Below are positions 23,070 to 30,212 of a DNA stretch of 37,692 nucleotides, in pieces. Both the position numbers and the translations under genes were made by a program. Under the pieces are notes generated by a model, which had not been told where the DNA came from, made no database searches, and worked only from the letters and a program-made list of their open reading frames with translations. The DNA is from 67-14 sp020438345. GTDB taxonomy: Bacteria > Actinomycetota > Thermoleophilia > Solirubrobacterales > 70-9. Numbering within the stretch: position 1 is the first letter of the stretch; each line of letters starts with the position of its first letter. The stretch spans positions 1 to 37,692 of the forward strand of contig CALMSY010000033.1 in NCBI GenBank assembly GCA_937872475.1, written 5' to 3'.

Positions 23070-23319
23070 TCGGTCCGCAAAGACCCCGGAGCCGGTCAAG
23101 ATCGCCTGGGCCAGCAACGTGGCCGAGGCCGAACTGATCGCGGATATCCTGCGTCAGGAAGGCATCCCCAGCCTGATCAAACGCAACAAGGGCTTCGATG
23201 TGCCGGATTTCCTCGCGGCCGGTGCCCGTGACATTTTCGTCCCTGCCTCCGCCGCCGAACAGGCGAAACAGATCCTCGCCGACCTCCAGTCGACCGGGGA
23301 AGATACACCCGCCAGCTAG
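23047..23319 (+). CDS. DUF2007-like small protein
   Basis: A 90-residue protein. After a basic N-terminal leader it reads VKIAWASNVAEAELIADIL, then EGIPSLIKRNKG and a GARDIFVPASAAEQAKQIL finish, a beta-alpha-beta pattern typical of DUF2007 (putative signal-transducing proteins). ATG at 23047 overlaps the 3' end of mec by 23 bases, so coupling is likely. Function of the family is not established. Upstream in-frame sequence is antisense or out-of-frame coding of mec. Confidence 0.7.
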   Translation: MSIFRRSDRSAKTPEPVKIAWASNVAEAELIADILRQEGIPSLIKRNKGFDVPDFLAAGARDIFVPASAAEQAKQILADLQSTGEDTPAS

Positions 23320-23520
23320 CCGGCCGGCTCCGGCTCGGTCGATCGGCCCCAGGTTTGCCAGCTGGCCGGCTTTTCCACGGATATACCGTGAGAATCCCGG
23401 CCACCTCGACCCCGAAGCACTCAGTGCCTGATCGACCGCCGAATGTTCAGCGACTGTTCGACCGCCGAGTGCCCGGTGCCACGGGATGCCCGGCACTCAT
23501 TGGACCGGCTTGCGCCCGGA

Positions 23521-23802
23521 TCAGTTTGTACTGCCGCCGGCCATGGCGGGAAGGATCATCACGGTGTCGGTGTCGGTGACGGCAGTTTCGAGTCCGTCGA
23601 GCACGCGAACGTCCTCATCGTTGAGGTAGACGTTGACGAACCGGTTGAGTTCACCTTCACCGGAGAAAAGCTGACCACCGGTGTCCGGGTACTGGGACAC
23701 AAGGGCGTTCAGCACCTCGCCCACATTCGAGCCAGCGATTTCGACTGACATCTGGTCACCGGTGTGTTTGCGGAGAACGGGCGGAATCTTCACGGACGGC
23801 AT
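23521..23802 (-). CDS. cysO: CysO/MoaD-like sulfur carrier protein with post-GG extension
   Basis: A 93-residue ubiquitin-fold sulfur carrier. It starts VKIPPVLRKHTGDQ and carries NVGEVLNALVSQYP, GELNRFVNVYLNDEDVR and the C-terminal PAMAGGSTN. Sulfur carriers normally end in Gly-Gly, whose C-terminus is adenylated and thiocarboxylated. Here Ser-Thr-Asn follows, so processing is needed before activation. AGGA lies eight bases before the ATG. It is 42 bp downstream of the E1 gene on the same strand and convergent with cysM-mec, so all the pathway parts are local. Confidence 0.92.
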   Translation of the reverse strand: MPSVKIPPVLRKHTGDQMSVEIAGSNVGEVLNALVSQYPDTGGQLFSGEGELNRFVNVYLNDEDVRVLDGLETAVTDTDTVMILPAMAGGSTN

Positions 23803-23844
23803 GAGGCTGATCCTAACGGTCGAGGGCCGGGCTGGTCATTCGGG

Positions 23845-25017
23845 TCAGGAACCCGTGTGGCCGCCGCAGAAAGCTTCGTAATCGGGGAACTGGCCCATCT
23901 CCGACTCCGGTACCTCGGGAGCATCCGGACCGCAGATCGGGCACTTCGGATCGCGCCGGACCTTGAGTTCGGTGAAGCGGGTACCGAGTGCTTCGTAGAG
24001 CAGCAGGCGTCCGACCAGAGGCTCACCGATGCCGAGCACCAGCTTCAGGACCTCGTTGGCCTGGAGGAGACCCATCTGGCCGGCCATCGCACCGAGTACA
24101 CCGTTGGCCGAGCAGCTGGGGGCAAGCTCCGGCGGCGGCGGAGTCGGGTAGAGGCAGCGGTAGCAAGGACCCTCGTAGGGAACGAAAGTCGAGATCTGAC
24201 CATCGAAAGAAAGGATCGAAGCGGAGACGACCGGCTTCCTCAGTCGAACCGACGCATCGTTCAGCAGGTAGCGGGTCGGGAAGTTGTCGGCACCGTCAAC
24301 GATGATGTCGTAGTCCTCGATCACTTCGAGGATGTTGTCGGCGTCGAGACGGAAATTGTATTCGATGACGTTGACATCGGGGTTCAGTTCCTCGATCGTC
24401 TGACGGGCCGAGCTTGATTTCGGGGTGCCGACCCGGCTGGTGTTGTGAATCACCTGGCGTTGCAGGTTGGAGGCATCGACCACATCGTCGTCGACGATGC
24501 CGATCGTGCCGATCCCGGCCGCAGCGAGGTAGAGAGCGGTCGGGGCACCAAGACCGCCGGCACCAAGCAGCAGCACCTTGGCCTCAAGCATCTTGACCTG
24601 GCCTTCGACTCCGACTTCGGGAAGCAGGATGTGCCGCGAGTAGCGGTCCCGCTGGGCCGGAGTCAGGTTTACGTTCGATTCGACTGGCAGGCCCTGTGCT
24701 TCCCACTCGAGGATGCCACCGGCCATCGAAGCTACATCTTCGTACCCGAGTTCCTGGAGCACCTGCCCGGCGTCATATGAGCGGACGCCGGAGCGGCATT
24801 GGAGGATGATTCGCTGAGACTTGTCGGGAACCGCCACGGCGATGCGGTCGGCGATCACACCGGGAGGGATCAGCTCGGAACCATCAATGTGGGATTCCTC
24901 ATATTCGTAAGGCTCACGGGTATCGATCAGCTTGACACCGCCCGCATCTAGCTCGGTGAACGCCTCCTGCGGAGTGATCTCTTCGACTGTCTGCTGTTCG
25001 GCCTGTTCCGGTGACAT
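23845..25017 (-). CDS. moeZ: E1-like adenylyl/sulfurtransferase with N-terminal rhodanese domain
   Basis: A 390-residue MoeZ-type enzyme that adenylates the sulfur-carrier C-terminus and supplies sulfur. The rhodanese domain comes first (about 12-112), with the sulfur-carrying loop CRSGVRS at C74. The MoeB/ThiF domain follows (from about 118): GAGGLG at 152-157, DADN-type pocket (DGADNFPTR), paired zinc cysteines C285/C288 and C359/C362. Classical MoeZ has the rhodanese at the C-terminus, so this order is reversed. ATG at 25017 with GGGGA seven bases upstream is preferred. It leads the cysO transcript. Confidence 0.9.
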   Translation of the reverse strand: MSPEQAEQQTVEEITPQEAFTELDAGGVKLIDTREPYEYEESHIDGSELIPPGVIADRIAVAVPDKSQRIILQCRSGVRSYDAGQVLQELGYEDVASMAGGILEWEAQGLPVESNVNLTPAQRDRYSRHILLPEVGVEGQVKMLEAKVLLLGAGGLGAPTALYLAAAGIGTIGIVDDDVVDASNLQRQVIHNTSRVGTPKSSSARQTIEELNPDVNVIEYNFRLDADNILEVIEDYDIIVDGADNFPTRYLLNDASVRLRKPVVSASILSFDGQISTFVPYEGPCYRCLYPTPPPPELAPSCSANGVLGAMAGQMGLLQANEVLKLVLGIGEPLVGRLLLYEALGTRFTELKVRRDPKCPICGPDAPEVPESEMGQFPDYEAFCGGHTGS

Positions 25018-25150
25018 GGGCAAATCCCCTGAATTTCTATCTGGATTGGGTTACTTCAAAAAGTATAGCGGGTTCCCGATGCAGCTTCCGGCCCCGGACT
25101 CCGCCCGCAAACTGTACAGGTCATCGGAGGAATCGCTGCCTCGAAGGCGT

Positions 25151-25498
25151 TCAACCACCGAGATCGCGAAGCGCTTCGGCCAGGACCGTGGCGTTGTTCT
25201 GCTGCTCGTTCTTCAACCCGAAGAGCAGGGTCAGGGTGCCGTCGGTAGAGGTCAGAAGTTCCTTCATCTGCTCCTCCTTGCCTTCGAGCTCAACCCGGTA
25301 TCGCGCCCGAAACTCGTCGAAGTCGAAGTCGTGCCCGTGGAACTCGCGACGCAGCTCGTCACTTGGTGCCAGGTCCTTTGCCCAGTCGTCTATCCGGTCC
25401 TTGCGGACTCCGCGTGGCCAGAGGCGGTCGACCAGAACCCGGCGCCCGTCCCCGGGTGATGTGTCCTCATAGACCCGCTTGACTCTGATCTCCGACAT
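25151..25498 (-). CDS. DUF488 family protein
   Basis: A 115-residue soluble protein with the DUF488 pattern: RVYEDTSPGDGRRVLVDRLWPRG near the N-terminus (in part RVLVDRLWPRGV), WAKDLAPSDELRREF, FRARYRVEL and a C-terminal LTLLFGLKNEQQNNATVL. The family has no settled function. It stands alone between moeZ and htpX. ATG at 25498 gives a normal family N-terminus. Confidence 0.88.
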   Translation of the reverse strand: MSEIRVKRVYEDTSPGDGRRVLVDRLWPRGVRKDRIDDWAKDLAPSDELRREFHGHDFDFDEFRARYRVELEGKEEQMKELLTSTDGTLTLLFGLKNEQQNNATVLAEALRDLGG

Positions 25499-25541
25499 GT
25501 TCCAAACCTATCGGCGACAGATCCCGAAAGGCAAGAAAGAA

Positions 25542-25569
25542 GGCCCCCGGACCGGAAGGTCCGGGGGCC
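25542..25569 (-). terminator. intrinsic terminator of htpX
   Basis: Perfect 12-base arms (25542-25553 and 25558-25569) around a GGAA loop are followed on the minus strand by TTCTTTCTTGCC. It lies 29 bp after the htpX stop. Confidence 0.82.
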
Positions 25570-25598
25570 CCACCGCAAGCTGCAGAGGAGGGAATTGT

Positions 25599-26468
25599 CT
25601 ACAGGGACGGACGCATCTGGCGGAGACGCTTGACTCGCTCTTCGATCGGCGGGTGGGTGGAGAAGAGACCGGCCAGACCTTTGGCCTTGAAGGGCTTGAC
25701 GATGTAGAGCGGCTCGGAGGCCTCTGACACATGACCCTTCATGGGAATCGCATCGGCTCCCTGTTCAAGCCGGAGCAGCGCCGAAGCGAGCGACTCCGGG
25801 TTGCCGCAGATCGCGGCACCACCGGCGTCGGCCGCGAACTCACGCTGGCGGGAGACGGCCATCTGGATTATTCCGGCAGCCAGCGGAGCCAGCAGCACCA
25901 TCGCCAGCGAGCCAATCAGGCCGAGCGGTGAGTTGTTGTCGCTGCCGAACCACATCAGCATGTAGGCGATGTAGGTGATCGCGGCGCCGATCGTCGCAGC
26001 CACCGACTGGATCAGGATGTCGCGGTGCTTTATGTGAGCCAGCTCGTGGGCGACCACGCCGCGAAGCTCGTCGGTCGAGAGCAGTCGCGTTATGCCAGAG
26101 GTCACGGCAACCGCGGAGTGGCTGTAGTTTCGACCGGTGGCGAAAGCGTTCGGCTGATCCTGCGGAATCACGTAAAGCCGGGGCATCGGAATCTCGGCCC
26201 GTTGGCAGAGCTCGCGCACCATCTGGAAATACTCGGCGTTCTCGGACTCTTCCATCGGCTGCGCCCGGCTCATCTTCAGGGCGAGCTTGTCGCTGAAGAA
26301 GTAGGAGAAGAAGTTCATCGCCACGGCGATGCCAAGGAAGAGCAGGGTCGTATTGGGGTTGCCGCCACTGACGATGTAACCGATCGCTACCAGCAGCCCG
26401 GAGAGAGTGGCGAGCAGGATTGTCGTGCGGAGCGTGGCGCCCCATGTCGATTGTTTGGTGGTTGTCAT
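25599..26468 (-). CDS. htpX: HtpX-type membrane zinc metalloprotease
   Basis: M48B protease of the cytoplasmic membrane that removes misfolded membrane proteins. ATG at 26468 is preferred (GGAG about 11 bases upstream), giving 289 residues; an upstream start adds 15 polar residues. Two N-terminal helices come first. The catalytic motif is HELAH in RGVVAHELAHIKHRD, followed by a second hydrophobic pair and the third zinc Glu in REFAADAGGA. The C-terminus ends THPPIEERVKRLRQM, typical of HtpX. It is divergent from the two-component system across a 155-bp gap and has its own terminator. Confidence 0.94.
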   Translation of the reverse strand: MTTTKQSTWGATLRTTILLATLSGLLVAIGYIVSGGNPNTTLLFLGIAVAMNFFSYFFSDKLALKMSRAQPMEESENAEYFQMVRELCQRAEIPMPRLYVIPQDQPNAFATGRNYSHSAVAVTSGITRLLSTDELRGVVAHELAHIKHRDILIQSVAATIGAAITYIAYMLMWFGSDNNSPLGLIGSLAMVLLAPLAAGIIQMAVSRQREFAADAGGAAICGNPESLASALLRLEQGADAIPMKGHVSEASEPLYIVKPFKAKGLAGLFSTHPPIEERVKRLRQMRPSL

Positions 26469-26539
26469 CTTGTCTTTTTCTCCTGATGTGACTTGAGGGG
26501 AATTCGGTCGCAAAGTCTCCCCCGAACGACCTGATTAGT

Positions 26540-26563
26540 CCATAGGGGATTTCCCCCATTTGG
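26540..26563. promoter_or_regulatory. palindromic candidate operator between htpX and the kinase gene
   Basis: CCATAGGGGA and TCCCCCATTTGG form a near-palindrome with core GGGGA-TT-TCCCC (26545-26556). It is centred in the divergent promoter region of htpX and the histidine kinase and could bind the NarL/LuxR-type regulator encoded next door. No firm -35/-10 was identified around it. Confidence 0.35.
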
Positions 26564-26623
26564 CCCGGGAACCCCCCGAACAAGTCCAGGCGGCCGGTAT
26601 CCATGCCACGATGACATCAGCCA

Positions 26624-27604
26624 ATGAAGCGCCAGCCGATCTTCACCGAAGTCCTGCTGCTCAACGCAGCCATGGTTGCCCTGGCGACCGCCGGCGCCGC
26701 ACTTGCCACCGGCTTCGACACCAGCCACATCGAACTCCTGCTTGCTATTGCCGCGGTGGCCGGGGGAATCACCTGCCTGCTCAACATCGCCGTCCTTCAC
26801 CGCCGATTCTCGCCGCTTGAGGATGTGATCACCGAAATGGAGAAGGTTGACCTGGGCAGGCCGGGAGCGAACCTGCCCGACTGGATCGACGGAGTCGCGG
26901 AAACCGAGGAGGCAGAACGACTCGAGCTTGCTTTCCTGCGGATGATGCGACGACTCGAAGCCGAGCGTCGGCGCAGCTCAAGCGCCGCTCTGACCGCACA
27001 GGAGGAAGAACGTGCGCGGGTTGCACGTGACCTCCACGACCAGGTCAACCAGTCGTTGACTGGAGTTCTGTTGCGTCTGGAGGCAACACGGTCCGAAGCT
27101 CCGCCTGAGCTCGCCATCGAGATCGAAGAAACCAGCCGACTCGCTCATCAGGCCATGGATGAACTTCTCACGGTCGCCCGTCAACTCCGACCCACCGCGC
27201 TCGACGATCTCGGCCTCAGAGCGGCAATCGCTGGTCTGGTCGAGCAACTCGAGGTCCCTGATCTGGCCGCGACCTTCAGTTGCGAGGATGATCCGGCCGG
27301 TCTTGACCCGGATGTCCAGCTCGTCATCTACCGGGTTTCCCAGGAGGCGATCGGCAATGCCGTCCGCCACAGCGGCGCCAGCCGGATTGATATCCATCTG
27401 AACCGTGTCGGCAAGAGCTTCGTCCTCACGGTCGCTGATGACGGCAGCGGCTTCAGTTTCGACCAGGCGACCTCGGGGCTCGGCCTTGGTGGCATGCGGG
27501 AACGGGCGATCCTGGTCGGAGGCTCGGTGGATGTCGAATCTCGGACCGGGCTCGGAACCACGATTCGGCTGACCGTGCCGGTTCGAGACAGCGAGGCAAC
27601 ATGA
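26624..27604 (+). CDS. NarL/LiaS-type sensor histidine kinase
   Basis: A 326-residue membrane kinase. Two transmembrane helices (about 9-29 and 36-58) with almost no external loop suggest sensing in the membrane. A HAMP-like linker follows. The HisKA_3 dimerisation motif holds the phospho-accepting H138 (VARDLHDQVNQSLTGVLLRLE in part). The ATPase domain shows QEAIGNAVRHSG (N box), DDGSGF (G1) and GLGLGGMRERA (G2). The stop overlaps the response regulator ATG by four bases. Divergent htpX suggests an envelope-stress role (inference). The ATG at 26624 has no strong ribosome site. Confidence 0.92.
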   Translation: MKRQPIFTEVLLLNAAMVALATAGAALATGFDTSHIELLLAIAAVAGGITCLLNIAVLHRRFSPLEDVITEMEKVDLGRPGANLPDWIDGVAETEEAERLELAFLRMMRRLEAERRRSSSAALTAQEEERARVARDLHDQVNQSLTGVLLRLEATRSEAPPELAIEIEETSRLAHQAMDELLTVARQLRPTALDDLGLRAAIAGLVEQLEVPDLAATFSCEDDPAGLDPDVQLVIYRVSQEAIGNAVRHSGASRIDIHLNRVGKSFVLTVADDGSGFSFDQATSGLGLGGMRERAILVGGSVDVESRTGLGTTIRLTVPVRDSEAT

Positions 27605-28230
27605 AGGTTGTAATCGCCGATGACCACGGAATTGTCCGGTCGGGGATCAGGCTGTTACTGGAGCGCCAGGGAGACATCGAAGTAATCGCCGAGGCCGCGG
27701 ATGGAATCGGGGCGCGTGACACTGTGGTTCGCGAGAAGCCCGACCTGGCGATCCTTGACGTGAAAATGCCCGGCCTGACAGGCCTCCAGGCGACCCGTGA
27801 GATCAAGGCCCAGGCCCCGGAAACCAATGTCCTGATCCTCTCGATGCATGACGACGAGCGTTATCTCTTCGAGGCTCTGAAAGCCGGAGCCTCAGGTTAC
27901 GTGCTCAAATCACAGGCCGACACCGACCTGCTGAACGCAATCCGGGCGGTCGAACGAGGCGAGCCCTTCCTCTCGCCCGGAGCGCAGCAGGCGCTGATCC
28001 GGGACCTGCTCGAAACGGGTGAGCCGGCGGGTTCAGATCTCACACCGCGCGAGGAAGAGATCGTGAAGCTTGTCGCAGAGGCGAACACGACAAGGGAGAT
28101 CGCCGGGATGCTTCACCTTTCCGAAAAGACAGTCGAGAACCACCGGGGCAACGCGATGAAGAAACTCGGCATGCGTGACCGGGTAGAGCTGGTCCGTTAT
28201 GCGATCCGACAGGGGCTGATCGAACCTTGA
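27601..28230 (+). CDS. NarL/LuxR-family response regulator
   Basis: A 209-residue DNA-binding response regulator. The receiver domain has acidic D7-D8, phospho-acceptor D53 in AILDVKMPG, and K103 in GYVLKSQ. The LuxR-type HTH at the C-terminus (about 145-205) reads LTPREEEIVKLVAEANTTRE and TVENHRGNAMKKLGM. It is coupled to the kinase by ATGA and to the acetyltransferase by TTGA. A likely local target is the htpX/kinase promoter region. Confidence 0.93.
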   Translation: MKVVIADDHGIVRSGIRLLLERQGDIEVIAEAADGIGARDTVVREKPDLAILDVKMPGLTGLQATREIKAQAPETNVLILSMHDDERYLFEALKAGASGYVLKSQADTDLLNAIRAVERGEPFLSPGAQQALIRDLLETGEPAGSDLTPREEEIVKLVAEANTTREIAGMLHLSEKTVENHRGNAMKKLGMRDRVELVRYAIRQGLIEP

Positions 28231-28907
28231 CCGCAAACGGAAAGAGTGCCGACAAGGTAGCCCTGAGTCCCGGACTCGAGGTATTGATCCGGCCGATTCG
28301 GCCGACCGACAAGGTGCTGCTTGCCGAGGGTTTTGAACGTCTCAGCCCGGAGGCCCGCTACGCCCGGTTCTTCGCCCCGGTCGTGCGACTGAATGACCTT
28401 GATCTCGCCTACCTGACCGAGGTTGACCATCACAAGCACGAGGCACTGGTCGCGATAGACCCGGATGAAGGCGACCTGGTCGGGGTTGCCCGGTTCATCC
28501 GTACGTCACCCCTCCGGGACCGCGCCGCCGAAGTCGCCATCGTGATCGCCGACTCCTGGCGGGGGAAGGGCCTCGGCAAGGCGCTTCTTTCCCGCCTCGC
28601 CACCCGCGCCCGGGAAGAGGGGGTGACTCACTTCCTGGCGGTGATCCTTGCCGAAAACGAGAACGCCACCGATCTGTTCGAGAACTTCGCCCCGGAAAAG
28701 ACCCGGGTTACAGCCGGGGATCCCGGACAGGTCGAAGTTCACATCGACCTGCCGTGGAGCGGGGAATTCTCGGATTCCGCGCTTGGTTACGCGCTCAGGT
28801 CAGCGGCACGCGGAAGCCACCGGTACCGGACCTGGCGCCGGATGCGTCGTCGACTCCATCGACGGCGGCGCACGGAATCCGAACCGGAAACCGACAAAAC
28901 CGACTAA
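28227..28907 (+). CDS. GNAT-family acetyltransferase
   Basis: Acetyl-CoA-dependent acetyltransferase of 226 residues. The GNAT core is VLIRPIRPTDKVLLAEGFER, RLSPEARYARFF, LVGVARFIR, AEVAIVIADSWRGKGLGKAL (the R-x-x-G-x-G acetyl-CoA loop) and LAENENATDLF. It resembles the C-terminal domain of Pat-type protein lysine acetyltransferases, here as a free domain, so protein acetylation is possible. The C-terminal ~35 residues are very Arg-rich. The TTG start overlaps the TGA of the response regulator as TTGA, putting it in the same operon. Confidence 0.82.
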   Translation: MTANGKSADKVALSPGLEVLIRPIRPTDKVLLAEGFERLSPEARYARFFAPVVRLNDLDLAYLTEVDHHKHEALVAIDPDEGDLVGVARFIRTSPLRDRAAEVAIVIADSWRGKGLGKALLSRLATRAREEGVTHFLAVILAENENATDLFENFAPEKTRVTAGDPGQVEVHIDLPWSGEFSDSALGYALRSAARGSHRYRTWRRMRRRLHRRRRTESEPETDKTD

Positions 28908-28925
28908 TGCTCTAGGATTTATCTG

Positions 28926-29405
28926 ATGCTCTTCTCGACCAAAGCCGAGTACGGAGTTCGACTGATGGTCGAACTCGGACGCCAGCCGAACACCGGCCCC
29001 GTATCGCTGAATGCGATCGCGGAAGCCGAGCGACTGCCGCTTTCGTATCTGGAGCACCTCGTGGCGAAGCTGCGCCAGGCCGGACTGGTCACCTCGACCC
29101 GTGGCGCCCACGGCGGCTACAGCCTCGCCCATCCGGCCGGGCAGATCACCATGGTCGAGGTAGTCGAGGCACTCGAAGGCCCGATTGCGCCGATGGAGTG
29201 TTTCCACGAGACCCCGGAAGGCAAGGTGCTTTGCTCCCATGAGGAAAGCAGCGACCGGGCCTGTGCGACCAAGCTGCTCTGGACCCGGGTTCAGAGCGGA
29301 GTGAACAAGGCGCTGGCCGGGACCACCCTGGCTGAACTCGTCGAGTTCTCCCGCCCGGCTGAAGAGCGAGTGAACAGCAAGACCGCCGTCGGCAGCGCCG
29401 CCTGA
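28926..29405 (+). CDS. Rrf2/IscR-family Fe-S regulator of the suf genes
   Basis: A 159-residue winged-helix repressor. The DNA-binding part starts LFSTKAEYGVRLMVELG, with AEAERLPLSYLEHLVAKLRQ and the wing TRGAHGGYSLA. Three cysteines, C92, C103 and C113, sit where IscR binds its iron-sulfur cluster. Spacing (10 and 9 intervening residues) is wider than the classical C-x5-C-x5-C. AGGA lies eight bases before the ATG. It is 42 bp upstream of sufC, so it probably senses Fe-S status and controls the cluster. Confidence 0.88.
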   Translation: MLFSTKAEYGVRLMVELGRQPNTGPVSLNAIAEAERLPLSYLEHLVAKLRQAGLVTSTRGAHGGYSLAHPAGQITMVEVVEALEGPIAPMECFHETPEGKVLCSHEESSDRACATKLLWTRVQSGVNKALAGTTLAELVEFSRPAEERVNSKTAVGSAA

Positions 29406-29447
29406 CCCGCCGGCCGACCGGAATTCGAAAAGAGAACGGAGCAACCC

Positions 29448-30212
29448 GTGGCAGAGCTTGAGATAAAGAACCTTCACGTCAGCGTCGAAGAGAAGGAGAT
29501 CCTGAAGGGTCTCGACCTGACCGTCGAAAAGGGCCGCGTGCATGCGCTGATGGGCCCGAACGGTTCCGGCAAGTCCACCCTTGCCAACGTGATCATGGGC
29601 CATCCTGCGCTCGAAGTCACCGAAGGCTCGATTGTCTTCAACGGCGAAGACATCACCGATGCCGGCCCGGATGAGCGCGCCCAGCTCGGCCTGTTCATGG
29701 CCTTCCAGTACCCGGTCGCGATTCCTGGCGTGGCGGTCAGCAAGTACCTGCGGATGATTCTCAACGCGCAGCGCGAAGCCCGGGGGGAGCAGCCCCTGAA
29801 GATCAAGGATTTCGCCGCCCAGGCACGGGAAGCGATGGACCTGGCGAACATCCCCCAGGAGTTCTCCAGCCGTTATCTGAACGACGGGTTCTCTGGTGGC
29901 GAGAAGAAGCGCATGGAGCTGCTCCAGCTGGCGCTGCTCAGGCCTCAGATCGCGATCCTTGACGAGACTGATTCCGGGCTTGACATCGACGCGCTGCGCA
30001 CCGTTGCCGAGGGCATCAACAAGTTCACCGGTCCGGACATGGGCGCCCTGGTAATCACCCACTACCAGCGTCTCCTCCACATGGTCGAGCCCGATCTTGT
30101 CCACGTGATGTTTGACGGCCGCATCGTCAAGGAAGGCGGCAAGGAACTCGTTGACCAGCTCGAAGCCGAGGGCTATGGCTGGATCAAGGAGGAGGTCGAG
30201 GCGGCCGCCTGA
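29448..30212 (+). CDS. sufC: SufC, ATPase of the SUF Fe-S assembly complex
   Basis: Cytoplasmic ABC-type ATPase of 254 residues that works with SufB and SufD as a scaffold. Walker A is GPNGSGKST, the SufC-type signature is FSGGEKKRMELL, Walker B is IAILDETDSGLDID and the switch His is VITHYQRLL. The start is GTG, with GGAG six bases upstream. Its stop shares one base with the sufS ATG. Neither sufB nor sufD is adjacent, which is unusual. Confidence 0.94.
   Translation: MAELEIKNLHVSVEEKEILKGLDLTVEKGRVHALMGPNGSGKSTLANVIMGHPALEVTEGSIVFNGEDITDAGPDERAQLGLFMAFQYPVAIPGVAVSKYLRMILNAQREARGEQPLKIKDFAAQAREAMDLANIPQEFSSRYLNDGFSGGEKKRMELLQLALLRPQIAILDETDSGLDIDALRTVAEGINKFTGPDMGALVITHYQRLLHMVEPDLVHVMFDGRIVKEGGKELVDQLEAEGYGWIKEEVEAAA

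Noticed and set aside
23320..23520. Inverted and direct repeats (such as GACCGCCGA twice) between DUF2007 and cysO as a terminator or small RNA
   Set aside because: Arms are short and no T-run or stable stem stands out; I see no supported element in this 201-bp gap.
28800..30104. A 434-residue open frame antisense to the Rrf2 regulator and sufC
   Set aside because: It lies entirely across well-supported genes on the other strand, has no family motifs, and long antisense frames are expected at this GC content.
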